A DNA stretch of 42,814 bases from Anaerolineae bacterium. Its GTDB lineage: Bacteria; Chloroflexota; Anaerolineae; JAAYZQ01. The notes below the pieces were generated by a model. It made no database searches, had not been told where the DNA came from, and worked only from the letters and a program-made list of their open reading frames with translations. The stretch spans positions 1 to 42,814 of the forward strand of contig JAFGIA010000242.1 of NCBI GenBank assembly GCA_016929795.1. Reading direction: 5' to 3'. Shown here piece after piece: positions 23,401 through 30,624 of this stretch. The stretch's first letter is position 1. Each line of letters starts with the position of its first letter. Both the position numbers and the translations under genes were made by a program.

Positions 23401-25613
23401 TTTTCAAAGCCCAGCTCCCCGGCAAAGAGGAGCTCGTAGTAGCGCGTGGTGACCGGGTAACGCATGGGCAGGCGCGGGATCGACTGCCACAGCCGGCCGC
23501 TGCTCATGATGATGTAATCGGCCTGGTCGAGGCTGTCGAGGAGGACCTGGAGCTTTTCGGGCGTGTCCTCGTCGTAGAGCTGGAGCTGGTCGATGCGCCG
23601 GTCATCGCCCGGGTAGTGGACGTCGAGGCTGCGATAGAGGCCGCCGCCAAAGGCGGCGTAGCCAAACATGTTAAAGGGCAGCGGATCGTCAAAGTGCTCG
23701 TTGGCGATCATGGCGCCGTGGCTGACGAGGGGCGCACCTTCGAGGGCGCGGCTCTCGAAATAGTAAGTGGCGCCGCCGATCAAAGCGGCATCGGCGAGGT
23801 CGACGACGTGCGGATCGCCATCGAACGTGCCCGCCACCTGGCCCTCGGCCAGGATCACGCCGCCCTGGTCGACGATGCGCACTTCAAAGGCGCCGTCGAC
23901 GGCGCCCAGCTCTCCAGAGAGGTCATTCATCACCACTTCGGTCGCCACCAGGTCCTGTGGCACCGTGAAGGGGGTGGGCCGCCACTCACCGTTGATGGCA
24001 TAGACCTGTGTCGAAGAAAGGGGGAGCTGAAGCTGGCTGTCCTCCCCGCTGAGAGTGCGATAGCGCAGGGTGGCCCCCGACTCGACGTTCTGGTAGATCC
24101 ACTCGGTGGCCTGCACGCGTGTCACAGGCTCGGTATAGATCTGGATGAAGGCAAAGGCCCAGAGGACGGTGCCGACGACGACAAGGCTGCCGAGCGTCGC
24201 TGCGGCAAAACGGAGCACAAGGTGCCGGCGGCGTGCCCAGTCCCAGGCAGCGACGACGAGAAACGCTGCAAACATTGCCAGGTAGGGGTGGATCGGCAGG
24301 AAGTAGCGCACCGACTTGACGTACTGCATGCCCTGCCAGCCGAAGGTGAGGAGGATCCAGGCGAGGGGGAGGAGGATGAGGTCACAGTTGGGGAGGAGGG
24401 GATGGGTATTGGGTATTGGGTATTGGGTATTCGGGCGGCGGCGCAGCCAGGCAAGGGCGACGAGGAGGGTGGCGAGGAGGACGCCGAGCCAGGCGGTGAC
24501 CCCCAGGGGAACGCCGAGGGTCCAGAGGATCATGTTTTCGAGAGGCCAGAGCCAGGGGGCCCGCTCGGTCCACTGGCGGCCCCAGGGCAGATCGGCCTCG
24601 CCCGTCTGCTGGGCGCCGGCGGAGACGATGTCGGCGATCCATTGAGGGTTGGGCATCAAGACAGCCCGGATCGGCTCGGGCACTGCCTCAAAGATTTGCA
24701 GCCGCTCCCCCCACGGATCGGGCACGGTGTCCCAGCCGTCATAGTTGGGGCCGGCCCAGGCGTAGGGCTGGGCGATGCGAAATAGCGCGAGCGCTACCAG
24801 CGCGGCCAGGGCCAGGCCCGACACGGCGGCCCAGATCGCCTCGCTGCCGGCTTGGCCCTGGTGCAGGTGGCGGCGAAGGCGCACCCAGGCAGCCAGGGCG
24901 ATGACGGCGACGAGTAAAAAGACACTCACCTTCGACGCCAGGGTGAGGCCCATGGCCAGGCCGAGGTTGACGAACGATTGCCAGTCGCCCCCCTCAGCGA
25001 CGTCGAGGGTGAACCAGAGAGTCAGGGCGACGAAAAAGGTGAGAAAGGTATCGACGGCGAAATAGTGAGAGCCCTGGATGTTCAGGACGGTGAAGGTCAG
25101 CAGTGCGGCGGCGATCAGCCCGACGCGCCAGTCAAAGAGGCGGCGCGCCAGGAAGAAGGACAGGATCACGGTGCCCAGGTCGAACAATGCCGACAGCACG
25201 CGCCCGACGAGGTGGATGCGGTCATAGCTGCTCAACGACTGGTGGTTGCGCCAGTATTCGCCCGGGTCCGGCTGCATCTCGGCGTAAAAGTTCTGAAGTG
25301 CTTCGCCGGAACTGGCCACGGCCTTGGTCAGGTAGAGGGGAAAGGTCCCGTAGAAGTAGACCATACTCACATTGCGCGCGTTCAGGGGGGAGTGGCTGGT
25401 GTCGAAATACTCGGCGATGCTGGAAGGCCACTCGATGCGATCGACGACCATCGTCGTGCTGCGCTCGTCGGGGTGGATGTGATAGGTGCCCTCATCCCAG
25501 TTGACGTTGTAAAAGCGCAGGCCGGCGCCAACGAGCAGGATCGCCACGAGAATGAGCGACACCCAGCGCTCGCCACGCGCACCTGTTTTGGAAGTCACCT
25601 CTGTTTCCGTCAT
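20496..25613 (-). CDS. GT-C-like / DUF2298 fusion, giant membrane protein
   Basis: A 1705-residue protein made of two membrane modules. Residues ~20-450 are PMT/GT-C-like: after the first helix come NWDEGTYHIHPDERSTTMV, acidic and histidine residues in the loop where GT-C enzymes keep their catalytic Asp, then about ten hydrophobic segments. Residues ~480-850 are an extracytoplasmic region with beta-rich stretches (VYAINGEWRPTPFTVPQDL, GGATYYFESRALEG). From ~880 to the end it is a complete DUF2298 protein: MDFAYLNAVIKSVEFPPYDPW, LNYYYFGQVMAGTLIKL, LYADLHAHLLAMPLTFLSLAVAL, RMNTVFKFYLQVWLMWGV and the end module YVVVGPLERAYYDEMGLEKF. It is the first gene of the minus-strand locus, with a promoter at 25652-25680. 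The start is ATG 25613, with no clear ribosome-binding site. Donor and acceptor are unknown. Confidence 0.88.
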   Translation of the reverse strand: MTETEVTSKTGARGERWVSLILVAILLVGAGLRFYNVNWDEGTYHIHPDERSTTMVVDRIEWPSSIAEYFDTSHSPLNARNVSMVYFYGTFPLYLTKAVASSGEALQNFYAEMQPDPGEYWRNHQSLSSYDRIHLVGRVLSALFDLGTVILSFFLARRLFDWRVGLIAAALLTFTVLNIQGSHYFAVDTFLTFFVALTLWFTLDVAEGGDWQSFVNLGLAMGLTLASKVSVFLLVAVIALAAWVRLRRHLHQGQAGSEAIWAAVSGLALAALVALALFRIAQPYAWAGPNYDGWDTVPDPWGERLQIFEAVPEPIRAVLMPNPQWIADIVSAGAQQTGEADLPWGRQWTERAPWLWPLENMILWTLGVPLGVTAWLGVLLATLLVALAWLRRRPNTQYPIPNTHPLLPNCDLILLPLAWILLTFGWQGMQYVKSVRYFLPIHPYLAMFAAFLVVAAWDWARRRHLVLRFAAATLGSLVVVGTVLWAFAFIQIYTEPVTRVQATEWIYQNVESGATLRYRTLSGEDSQLQLPLSSTQVYAINGEWRPTPFTVPQDLVATEVVMNDLSGELGAVDGAFEVRIVDQGGVILAEGQVAGTFDGDPHVVDLADAALIGGATYYFESRALEGAPLVSHGAMIANEHFDDPLPFNMFGYAAFGGGLYRSLDVHYPGDDRRIDQLQLYDEDTPEKLQVLLDSLDQADYIIMSSGRLWQSIPRLPMRYPVTTRYYELLFAGELGFEKAAEFHSYPRLFGIEFDDTWAEEQFTVYDHPKVLIYRKTDDFDRARVERLLSAGIDWDNIPHWLNPRDLPEWRRQQETLQHTGLDQNDLMLGQAQWELQQESGTWASLFDRNSLFNRLPTLSWLLLLALVGLAALPLTLGVFGRLPDRGYILARPVGVLLVAWLSWILTNLTPLHYTRGNIALALALIAAASATSLLLPAQRQRLRDLGERRRLVLVSEILFLAAFALFWFIRWGNPDLWHPWKGGEKPMDFAYLNAVIKSVEFPPYDPWFAGGYLNYYYFGQVMAGTLIKLIGIVPNVAYNLVLPAWFAMTATGAFSVTYNLIARRYPAGGEGGRLSRRALLLGLAGALFVAVLGNLAEVHLILLKLGEGVMEGFESTIPGLAGLVRTLIGTIEVFFGGRALPIALDQWYWNASRAIPGGPYESVITEFPFFTYLYADLHAHLLAMPLTFLSLAVALAVVLRTPRTGWQGLLAALPRLLLWALAIGAMRTTNTWDVPPHLLLVLGALVIAAIEDPYQPVWRRLVGIAWQFGLVFLLSWSLLYKPFWDSYGAFYNSVAVWTGTRTPLWAYLVVHGLFLFALASYLFARVVGDRRRDPFLRRVGLTLRYRGRRARRLARAARVAGVRGVPLGCVFWLALAALVLIDLFLLVPGLVEFTRPNQEALLMGTHAYRGLVVLALGLPLALMGLLLLFRPHIPARERLWAYLVLLGLAMSLGVEVIVLEGDIGRMNTVFKFYLQVWLMWGVAAAAALAWMVPRLRHWRWGQAAWIGVLGALLFFAALYPPLATSAKVRDRFEQATEPGLDGWHYMETSVYWDPVGVEWGHDGGVLYDLKWDLEAIRWLLDNVVGTPVILEGHVPEYRWGARYSINTGLPTVIGWNWHQRQQRAAADQQAVWDRAAAVRLIYDAPAIAAVEPLLQEYDVRYVVVGPLERAYYDEMGLEKFDWMVQEGKARAVFSNERVTIYELIR
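24404..24431. repeat. Four exact copies of a 7-bp repeat inside the fusion gene
   Basis: GGGTATT occurs four times in a row without a mismatch. On the coding strand it gives NTQYPIPNTH, in a loop between hydrophobic segments of the GT-C half. Twenty-eight bases is not a multiple of three plus the flank, yet the frame is kept. Copy-number change would break or restore the gene. Confidence 0.8.
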
Positions 25614-25651
25614 CAATCAATCAGCTCAGGGTTGTCAGCTACCAAGGCGAT

Positions 25652-25680
25652 AGTATAACATTTTTCGGAGCCGGCTGCAA
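25652..25680 (-). promoter_or_regulatory. Promoter for the minus-strand glycan locus
   Basis: On the minus strand, -35 TTGCAG (25680-25675) and -10 TATACT (25657-25652) are 17 bases apart. Transcription would start near 25645, about 32 bases before the ATG of the GT-C/DUF2298 fusion. Confidence 0.55.
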
Positions 25681-25746
25681 TGTTCTATGGTAGATTGGTA
25701 GGCGAGGGACTGGGCCTTGGAAGGTCGACAGATCGCGCATTGGGGG

Positions 25747-25784
25747 AAAAATCAAGACCGCCAACACTCGTCGGCGGTCTTGAT
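25747..25784 (-). terminator. Intrinsic terminator of tRNA-Val
   Basis: A perfect 12-bp stem (25751-25762 with 25773-25784, loop of 10) is followed on the minus strand by a run of T residues (25750-25747). The stem begins on the last base of the encoded CCA end of the tRNA. Confidence 0.85.
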
Positions 25785-25859
25785 GGTGGGCGAAACAGGG
25801 CTCGAACCTGTGACCCCGTCGGTGTAAGCGACGTGCTCTCCCAACTGAGCTATTCGCCC
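25784..25859 (-). tRNA. tRNA-Val (anticodon TAC)
   Basis: Complete cloverleaf of 76 bases including an encoded CCA: acceptor GGGCGAA/TTCGCCC, D arm GCTC-AGTTGGGA-GAGC, anticodon stem CGTCG/CGACG with loop CTTACAC, and T arm ACAGG-TTCGAGC-CCTGT. The anticodon is TAC, which reads GUA and other valine codons by wobble. A consensus promoter and an intrinsic terminator flank it, so it is an independent transcript. Confidence 0.97.
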
Positions 25860-25871
25860 GGAACGGGGAAC

Positions 25872-25900
25872 ATTATACTCCGAAAGGTGCTTTCTGTCAA
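25872..25900 (-). promoter_or_regulatory. Consensus promoter of tRNA-Val
   Basis: On the minus strand TTGACA (25900-25895), a 17-base spacer and TATAAT (25877-25872): both hexamers match the sigma-70 consensus exactly. Confidence 0.85.
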
Positions 25901-25929
25901 TTGACATACGCCACTTTCCGTGCTATCCT
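25901..25929 (+). promoter_or_regulatory. Possible divergent promoter reading antisense into the kinase gene
   Basis: The -35 of the tRNA promoter lies in the palindrome TGTCAATTGACA (25895-25906), so a second perfect TTGACA faces the other way at 25901-25906. TATCCT follows 17 bases later (25924-25929). Transcription would run into the 3' end of the kinase gene on its antisense strand. The palindrome may instead be an operator. Confidence 0.35.
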
Positions 25930-25951
25930 CAGCGGGCCGGATGGTGGGTCG

Positions 25952-26953
25952 TTAGCGGAAGGTAAGCCAGATGGCAGCGGCGACCAGGGCGAGGACGAGG
26001 AGGATGAGCCACCAGTTGGCAAGGAGGGCGCTCGTCCAGGGTTCGTCGGGCGTGGTGGGGGAGGATGGTATGGCCGGCACCTGGCCGGTAGTGAGCGCGG
26101 CGCACCAGGCGGCGACGGACGGAGGGCGGTCGTGCGGGTGGAGGGCCAGGGCTGCCAGGATGGCGCGCTCGACGGCAGGCGTGATGGCGGGATTGACCTG
26201 GCGCGGCGGCGAGAGAACGCCAGGATCGAGGAAACGGTCCTGCGCGCTGGCCGGGGGCTGCCCGGTCAGCAGGTGGTAGAGGGTGGCGCCCAGGGCGTAG
26301 ACGTCGCTGCGGGTGTCGGTGTGGCCCAGCTCGCCAGCGTACTGCTCAATGGGGGTGTAGGGCAACGAGCCAATGCCGCGCAGGCCGGTCAGGGTGCGCG
26401 GATCGTCGGGGTCGAGGGGCTTGACCAGGCCAAAGTCGACGAGCTTGATGCGCCCGTCAGGAGTGAGCTTGACGTTGGCCGGCTTGACGTCGCGATGGAG
26501 GACGGGCGGGTCCTGGCTGTGCAGGTAGGTGAGGGCGTCGCACAGTTGGGCCATCCAGCGCAGCCCCTCGTCCTGGTCGAGGAACCGCCTGTCGCGGCGC
26601 GCCGCCTGGGTGACCTGGTCCAGGTCCAGGCCGGGGACATAGTCCATGACCAGGTAGTCGTGCCCGGCGGGCAGGGCGTCGTCCGCTTCTTCGCCGGCGG
26701 TGAAATAATCGGACACTTTGGGCAGGTTGGGATGGTCGAGGCGGGCGAGGATACTCGCCTCGCGCAGAAACTGCTCACGGGTCCCCGTGGCGGCCTCTAG
26801 GCTCGCGCCCGGGGGTGGGGCGATCTCTTTGACAGCACACAAGCGCCCGGGCAGGCGGCGGTCAGTGGCTTTGTAGACAGCGCCCATCCCACCCTGGCCG
26901 ATCAGGCTGACGATTTCGTATCGATTGCGGATAAGCGAACCTGGCTCTAGCAT
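25952..26953 (-). CDS. Eukaryotic-like Ser/Thr protein kinase, membrane-anchored
   Basis: A 333-residue Hanks-type kinase. The glycine loop is LIGQGGMGAVYKA (17-29), the ATP lysine is in CAVKEI (Lys42), the catalytic loop is LHRDVKPANVKL, the metal-binding loop is LVDFGLVKPL, the activation segment is followed by GSLPYTPIEQYAG, and TDTRSDVYALGATLYHLLTG matches subdomain IX. The C-terminal end is a Pro/Ser linker and one transmembrane segment (WWLILLVLALVAAAIWL) with almost nothing outside, so it lacks an extracellular sensor. All catalytic residues are present. I chose ATG 26953 because the kinase homology begins with EPGSLIRNRYEI; upstream in-frame starts add unrelated residues. It is divergent from an FHA-domain regulator, a probable phospho-partner. 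Confidence 0.94.
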   Translation of the reverse strand: MLEPGSLIRNRYEIVSLIGQGGMGAVYKATDRRLPGRLCAVKEIAPPPGASLEAATGTREQFLREASILARLDHPNLPKVSDYFTAGEEADDALPAGHDYLVMDYVPGLDLDQVTQAARRDRRFLDQDEGLRWMAQLCDALTYLHSQDPPVLHRDVKPANVKLTPDGRIKLVDFGLVKPLDPDDPRTLTGLRGIGSLPYTPIEQYAGELGHTDTRSDVYALGATLYHLLTGQPPASAQDRFLDPGVLSPPRQVNPAITPAVERAILAALALHPHDRPPSVAAWCAALTTGQVPAIPSSPTTPDEPWTSALLANWWLILLVLALVAAAIWLTFR

Positions 26954-27078
26954 GGCAAGTAGCAAGGAACAAAGGACTCGTACCAATGCACAGGGCAGAG
27001 GCCCAGATGCATAACAAGCGCCACAAGTCGTTCACACTATACTGCAAGGGGCGGATGCTGTCAAGGAGGTAGGCGACC

Positions 27079-27729
27079 GTGTCGGAAAAAAGAGAAGCGG
27101 CACTGCTGCTGTGGATGGAAGGGGATGAGATCAAGGGTCGATGGACGCTGGATCAACCGGTGATGACCATCGGGCGCTGGCACGACAATGACGTGGTGGT
27201 GGACGACCGGTGGGTGTCGCGCTATCACGCCCGCGTGGTGCGCCGGGACGATCGCTACGTGGTCGAGGACCTGGACAGCAAGAATGGGACGTTTGTGAAC
27301 GGGCAGCGGATCACGGCACCGGCGCCGCTGCGAGACGGGGACCAGGTGCAGGTGACGCCGCTGGTCAAGCTGACGTTCGTGGACTATGCTTCGACGGCGC
27401 CGCTGCCCGGTGAGATGCGGCGTGCAGGAGTGGAGCTCGACATAGCGGCGCGCCAGGCGCTGGTGCGGGGCCGGCCCCTGGACCCGGCCCTGTCGCACGC
27501 CCAGTTCACGCTGTTGGAGCTGCTGGCGGAAGAGCCGGGGCGCGTGTACAGCCGCGACGAGATCGTGGCGGCGGTGTGGCCCGAGGACGAGTCAGCGGGT
27601 GTGAGTGATGAGGCGATCGACGCGCTGGTGCGCCGGGTGCGGCTGAGGCTGAGGGAGATAGACCCGGATACGGAGTACCTGGTGACGGTGCGGGGGTACG
27701 GGTTCAAGCTGGAGCCGCAGGGGGAATGA
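27079..27729 (+). CDS. FHA domain plus OmpR-type winged-helix DNA-binding protein
   Basis: A 216-residue predicted transcription regulator. The FHA domain (~25-100) has the phosphothreonine-binding marks: TIGRWHDNDVVVDD, VSRYHARVV and DLDSKNGTFVNGQRI. The C-terminal part (~125-214) is a Trans_reg_C winged helix: LSHAQFTLLELLAEEPGRVYSRDEIVAAVWPED, then AIDALVRRVRLRLREIDPDTEYLVTVRGYGFKLE. There is no receiver domain, so input would come through the FHA domain, most simply from phosphorylated Ser/Thr kinase. Mycobacterial EmbR, a target of PknH, has the same two domain types in the opposite order. The GTG start at 27079 has AGGAGGT (27064-27070) eight bases upstream. The kinase gene lies 125 bases away, transcribed the other way. 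Confidence 0.92.
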   Translation: MSEKREAALLLWMEGDEIKGRWTLDQPVMTIGRWHDNDVVVDDRWVSRYHARVVRRDDRYVVEDLDSKNGTFVNGQRITAPAPLRDGDQVQVTPLVKLTFVDYASTAPLPGEMRRAGVELDIAARQALVRGRPLDPALSHAQFTLLELLAEEPGRVYSRDEIVAAVWPEDESAGVSDEAIDALVRRVRLRLREIDPDTEYLVTVRGYGFKLEPQGE

Positions 27730-27766
27730 TCGTGTCTTTGTGGTCCCAGCGGCCTTTTTTCGACGC

Positions 27767-29074
27767 TTATTTATCGCCAGTCATCTCGCGCAGGATCTCC
27801 TGTGCGCGGTCGATGCGCACTATACCCTCTGCAACGAGGCGCGCCGCCACCGCGGGCACCTGATCGCCTGTGGCGCCGGCGGCCATGGCCACCTGCCGCG
27901 CGTGGAGCGCCATGTGGCCGCGCTGGATGCCTTCGGTGGAGAGTGCACGCAGCGCGCCGAGGTTCTGGGCCAACCCCACGGCGGCCATCACGGCAGCCAG
28001 TTCGCCTGCCGTGGCAGTACCCAGGATCTTGAGCGCCACCTGCGCCCCGGGGTGGACGCGCGTTGCCCCACCTACAATCCCCACGGCGAGTGGCAACTCC
28101 AGGGTGCCCACCAGGTTGCCGGCCGTGTCGCGCGTCCAGGTCGACAGCGATGTATAGTGGCCGCCCGAGGGGGACTCGGGTATGTCGCGCGCGGCATAGG
28201 CGTGGGCACCGGCCTCAAGGGCGCGCCAGTCCTGCCCGCAGGCCAGGGCGACGGCGTCGATGCCGTTCATGATGCCCTTGTTGTGGGTGGCAGCACGATA
28301 CGGGTCGGCGGCGGCAAAGGCGTACGCCTCGACGATGCCCTGCACCACGCGCTCGCCTTCATAGTCGTGAAAAGCCAGCAGCCGTGGCGGGATGGTGCAG
28401 CGCGCGCGGGCCAGGCGGCGGTCGGCGAGGTTGGAAAGGATGCGCAGGTGCACGCGTCCACCGCTGATCTCTTCAACCAGCGGCGCCAGCGCCTCCACCG
28501 CCGTGTTGACGGCATTGGCCCCCATCGCGTCGCGAACGTCAAAGAAGAGGTGGACGACGAGCATCGGCCCGGCTACTGTATCGGGAAACACACGCACCTC
28601 GATGTCGCGGGCGCCGCCGCCGAGGCGCACGACAACGGGGTCAACCTGGTTTGCCAGGTCGAGCAGGCGGTTGCGCTGCTGCAGCAAGGCAAAGCGCGCA
28701 GCCCACACATCGGGCACGTCGAGCAATTGCATCTGCCCGATCATCACCGGATCGGTCGCGAACGCATCAAAGCCGCCCGCGTCGCGCACAATGCGCGCCA
28801 TGTAGCTCGCCGCGGCCACCACCGACGGCTCTTCGATGGCCATCGGCACCAGGTAGTCGCGGCCGTTCACGACAAAATTCGCGGCGATGCCGAGCGGCAG
28901 GGCGTGGAGGCCAGCGACGTTCTCGATCATCTGGTTCGCCTGCTCGACGGTCAACCCTGGGCCGGAGAGGATGTTTTTCTCTGCCGCGTCGAGATCGGCC
29001 CATTCGGCCACACGGGCAGATCGATCCTCGATGCTCAGCTCGTAAAAACCGCCGAGACGCGAGCTTTTATCCAT
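27767..29074 (-). CDS. mvaA: HMG-CoA reductase, class II
   Basis: Catalyses the reduction of HMG-CoA to mevalonate, or the reverse, the committed step of isoprenoid synthesis by the mevalonate route. The 435 residues are a normal class II length with no membrane anchor. Motifs are ENVAGLHALPLGIA (51-64, ENVIG type), VPMAIEEPSVVAAAS with the catalytic glutamate near residue 81, DAMGANAVNT (cofactor domain), THNKGIMNGIDAVALA with the catalytic lysine, and GHMALHAR with the late catalytic histidine. AAGGAG lies seven bases before the ATG at 29074. The gene starts eleven bases after the complex-I-like gene upstream, so it is the last cistron of that operon. Chloroflexota such as Roseiflexus are known to use a variant mevalonate pathway. 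Confidence 0.95.
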   Translation of the reverse strand: MDKSSRLGGFYELSIEDRSARVAEWADLDAAEKNILSGPGLTVEQANQMIENVAGLHALPLGIAANFVVNGRDYLVPMAIEEPSVVAAASYMARIVRDAGGFDAFATDPVMIGQMQLLDVPDVWAARFALLQQRNRLLDLANQVDPVVVRLGGGARDIEVRVFPDTVAGPMLVVHLFFDVRDAMGANAVNTAVEALAPLVEEISGGRVHLRILSNLADRRLARARCTIPPRLLAFHDYEGERVVQGIVEAYAFAAADPYRAATHNKGIMNGIDAVALACGQDWRALEAGAHAYAARDIPESPSGGHYTSLSTWTRDTAGNLVGTLELPLAVGIVGGATRVHPGAQVALKILGTATAGELAAVMAAVGLAQNLGALRALSTEGIQRGHMALHARQVAMAAGATGDQVPAVAARLVAEGIVRIDRAQEILREMTGDK

Positions 29075-29085
29075 CAGGTGACTCC

Positions 29086-30624
29086 TTAGAAGAGGGTGAA
29101 TGCCCGCGCTGCGCGCGACACGTACTCGATCAGGACCTGCGGCTGGAGGCCGACGAGCAAGGCAAGAGCGATCAGGATGAGTAGTAGGGCTGTGGCAAAG
29201 ACGGGCTGGCGAGCCACATCATCACGCGGCTGGCTACCCGCCATGGCGGTGAGGATGCGGAGCAGGCCCACGACAATGCCAACCGACGCGGCGACGAGCG
29301 CCAGCAAGGTGACCACCCACAGCCACTCCTGCCCAGGCAGCGTGCCGATCTCGATGCCTGGTACCGCCGGCGTGTTTGCTTCTGTAGGTACAGGCGCGAG
29401 CACCTGTACCCAGTTCCAGACGGCACGGCTGACGGCCCAATGAGTGGGAAAGCCGGCGGTCATCGGAAAGCCGGCCAGGCCCAGTGCCCCGAGGATGAGT
29501 GCGAGCGTGGCAACCGGCAGGCGACGTGCCACACCACCGAGGGCAGCCAGATCGCCCGTCGTGGCGCGATGCTGCACGATGCCGATGGCAGCAGCCAACA
29601 GGGTGATCGAGAGGCTTCGGGCAACGAGGTGGAGCAGGGTCAGGTCGAGCGCCCGGGTTCCGCCTGTGTTAAAGGCGAGCAGCACGATACCCAGATCGCT
29701 CAATGCGGCGTAGCCAAACATGCGTCCCAAGTCACGCTGCGTGGCAGCCATCACGCCACCGCTGATGGCCATTCCGACGGCTGCGAGGTGGATGACGACG
29801 GGAAGTCCTGGGCTCGACAACACTTCGGGCGCCGCCTGCACAAAGCGAAAAGCCAAAAAGAGGGCCATAGCCTGGCCGGCGGTGAAGAGGAAGGCACTCA
29901 CGACGGGCGGGGCGTCGGCGGCCAGGGCCGGCATCCATGTGCTGAACGGGAACGCCGCCAACAGAAGGCCAAACCCGAGAGCGGCGAGGAGGAGCGCGCG
30001 TTGGAACGCGGCATCGGCCAGATCGACGACGGCGACCGCGTCAACTGGCGACAACTCGGCCACGGCTTGGGGCAGGAGGGTCGACTGATCGAGGAACCAG
30101 GCCGCCGCAAGCAGCAGGGGCACGGCGAGCAGGGTGACCAGCAGGTACCGTTGTGCACCTCGCACAGAGGCTTGCTGGCCTGCCTGGATGATAAATACGG
30201 CGAGCGTGGCGCTCATCGCGAAGGCCAGGAGTGACAGGGCGAAGGTGTGAAGCAGCACAACCAGGGCATACATCGCCAGCATCACCAGGTTAAAGGCGAA
30301 ATAGGACCGACCCTGAGGTGTGCGCCACGCGAGGAGGTAGTAGACTGCTGCCAGGCCAAAGACAAAGGCCAGCCAGAGCTGCCCAGCCGGATCGAGGACC
30401 AGCGTCTGACCCAACACGACGACGGGCCGGCCAAAGGCGACCTCCTGCTCAAGCACAAAGGCCGACTGATCGAGAGGAAGCGAAACGCACAACGCGGCGA
30501 TGGCTGCCGCCGAGAGTGCAGAGATCGCTGCTGCGAGCAGCGACCAGCGGCGCACGAGATATGCCACGGCGGCGGCGATCAGCGGGACGGCGAGGAGGAT
30601 AATGGGGCCGGGAATCGGGCTCAC
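29086..30624 (-). CDS. NuoN/HyfF-like antiporter-type membrane protein lacking key lysines
   Basis: A 512-residue protein with about 13-14 hydrophobic segments, related to the proton-pumping NuoL/M/N subunits of complex I. The central motif LLAAFPFSTWMPALAADAPPVVSAFLF matches K-x3-PFHxWLPDxxxxAPxPVxAFL, but leucine stands where the conserved TM7 lysine should be and serine replaces the histidine. ATQRDLGRMFGYAALSDLGIVLLAF matches the ...lKRxLAYSSIxxxG motif with GR for KR. The TM5 glutamate also appears to be missing (FALSLLAFAMSATLAVF). It is therefore unlikely to pump protons in the standard way. The GTG start overlaps the stop of the next gene upstream by four bases. No NADH-dehydrogenase or hydrogenase catalytic subunit is in the window. 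Confidence 0.83.
   Translation of the reverse strand: MSPIPGPIILLAVPLIAAAVAYLVRRWSLLAAAISALSAAAIAALCVSLPLDQSAFVLEQEVAFGRPVVVLGQTLVLDPAGQLWLAFVFGLAAVYYLLAWRTPQGRSYFAFNLVMLAMYALVVLLHTFALSLLAFAMSATLAVFIIQAGQQASVRGAQRYLLVTLLAVPLLLAAAWFLDQSTLLPQAVAELSPVDAVAVVDLADAAFQRALLLAALGFGLLLAAFPFSTWMPALAADAPPVVSAFLFTAGQAMALFLAFRFVQAAPEVLSSPGLPVVIHLAAVGMAISGGVMAATQRDLGRMFGYAALSDLGIVLLAFNTGGTRALDLTLLHLVARSLSITLLAAAIGIVQHRATTGDLAALGGVARRLPVATLALILGALGLAGFPMTAGFPTHWAVSRAVWNWVQVLAPVPTEANTPAVPGIEIGTLPGQEWLWVVTLLALVAASVGIVVGLLRILTAMAGSQPRDDVARQPVFATALLLILIALALLVGLQPQVLIEYVSRAARAFTLF

Noticed and set aside
20379..24785. Two plus-strand frames (556 and 466 codons)
   Set aside because: Shadows of the GT-C/DUF2298 fusion; no membrane segments or family motifs.
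25901..26800. A 299-codon plus-strand frame opposite the kinase
   Set aside because: Composition of a shadow frame; only the promoter-like pair at 25901-25929 was kept as an observation.
27730..27766. Intrinsic terminator between the FHA gene and mvaA
   Set aside because: A T6 tract is present (27755-27760), but only three base pairs can form before it.
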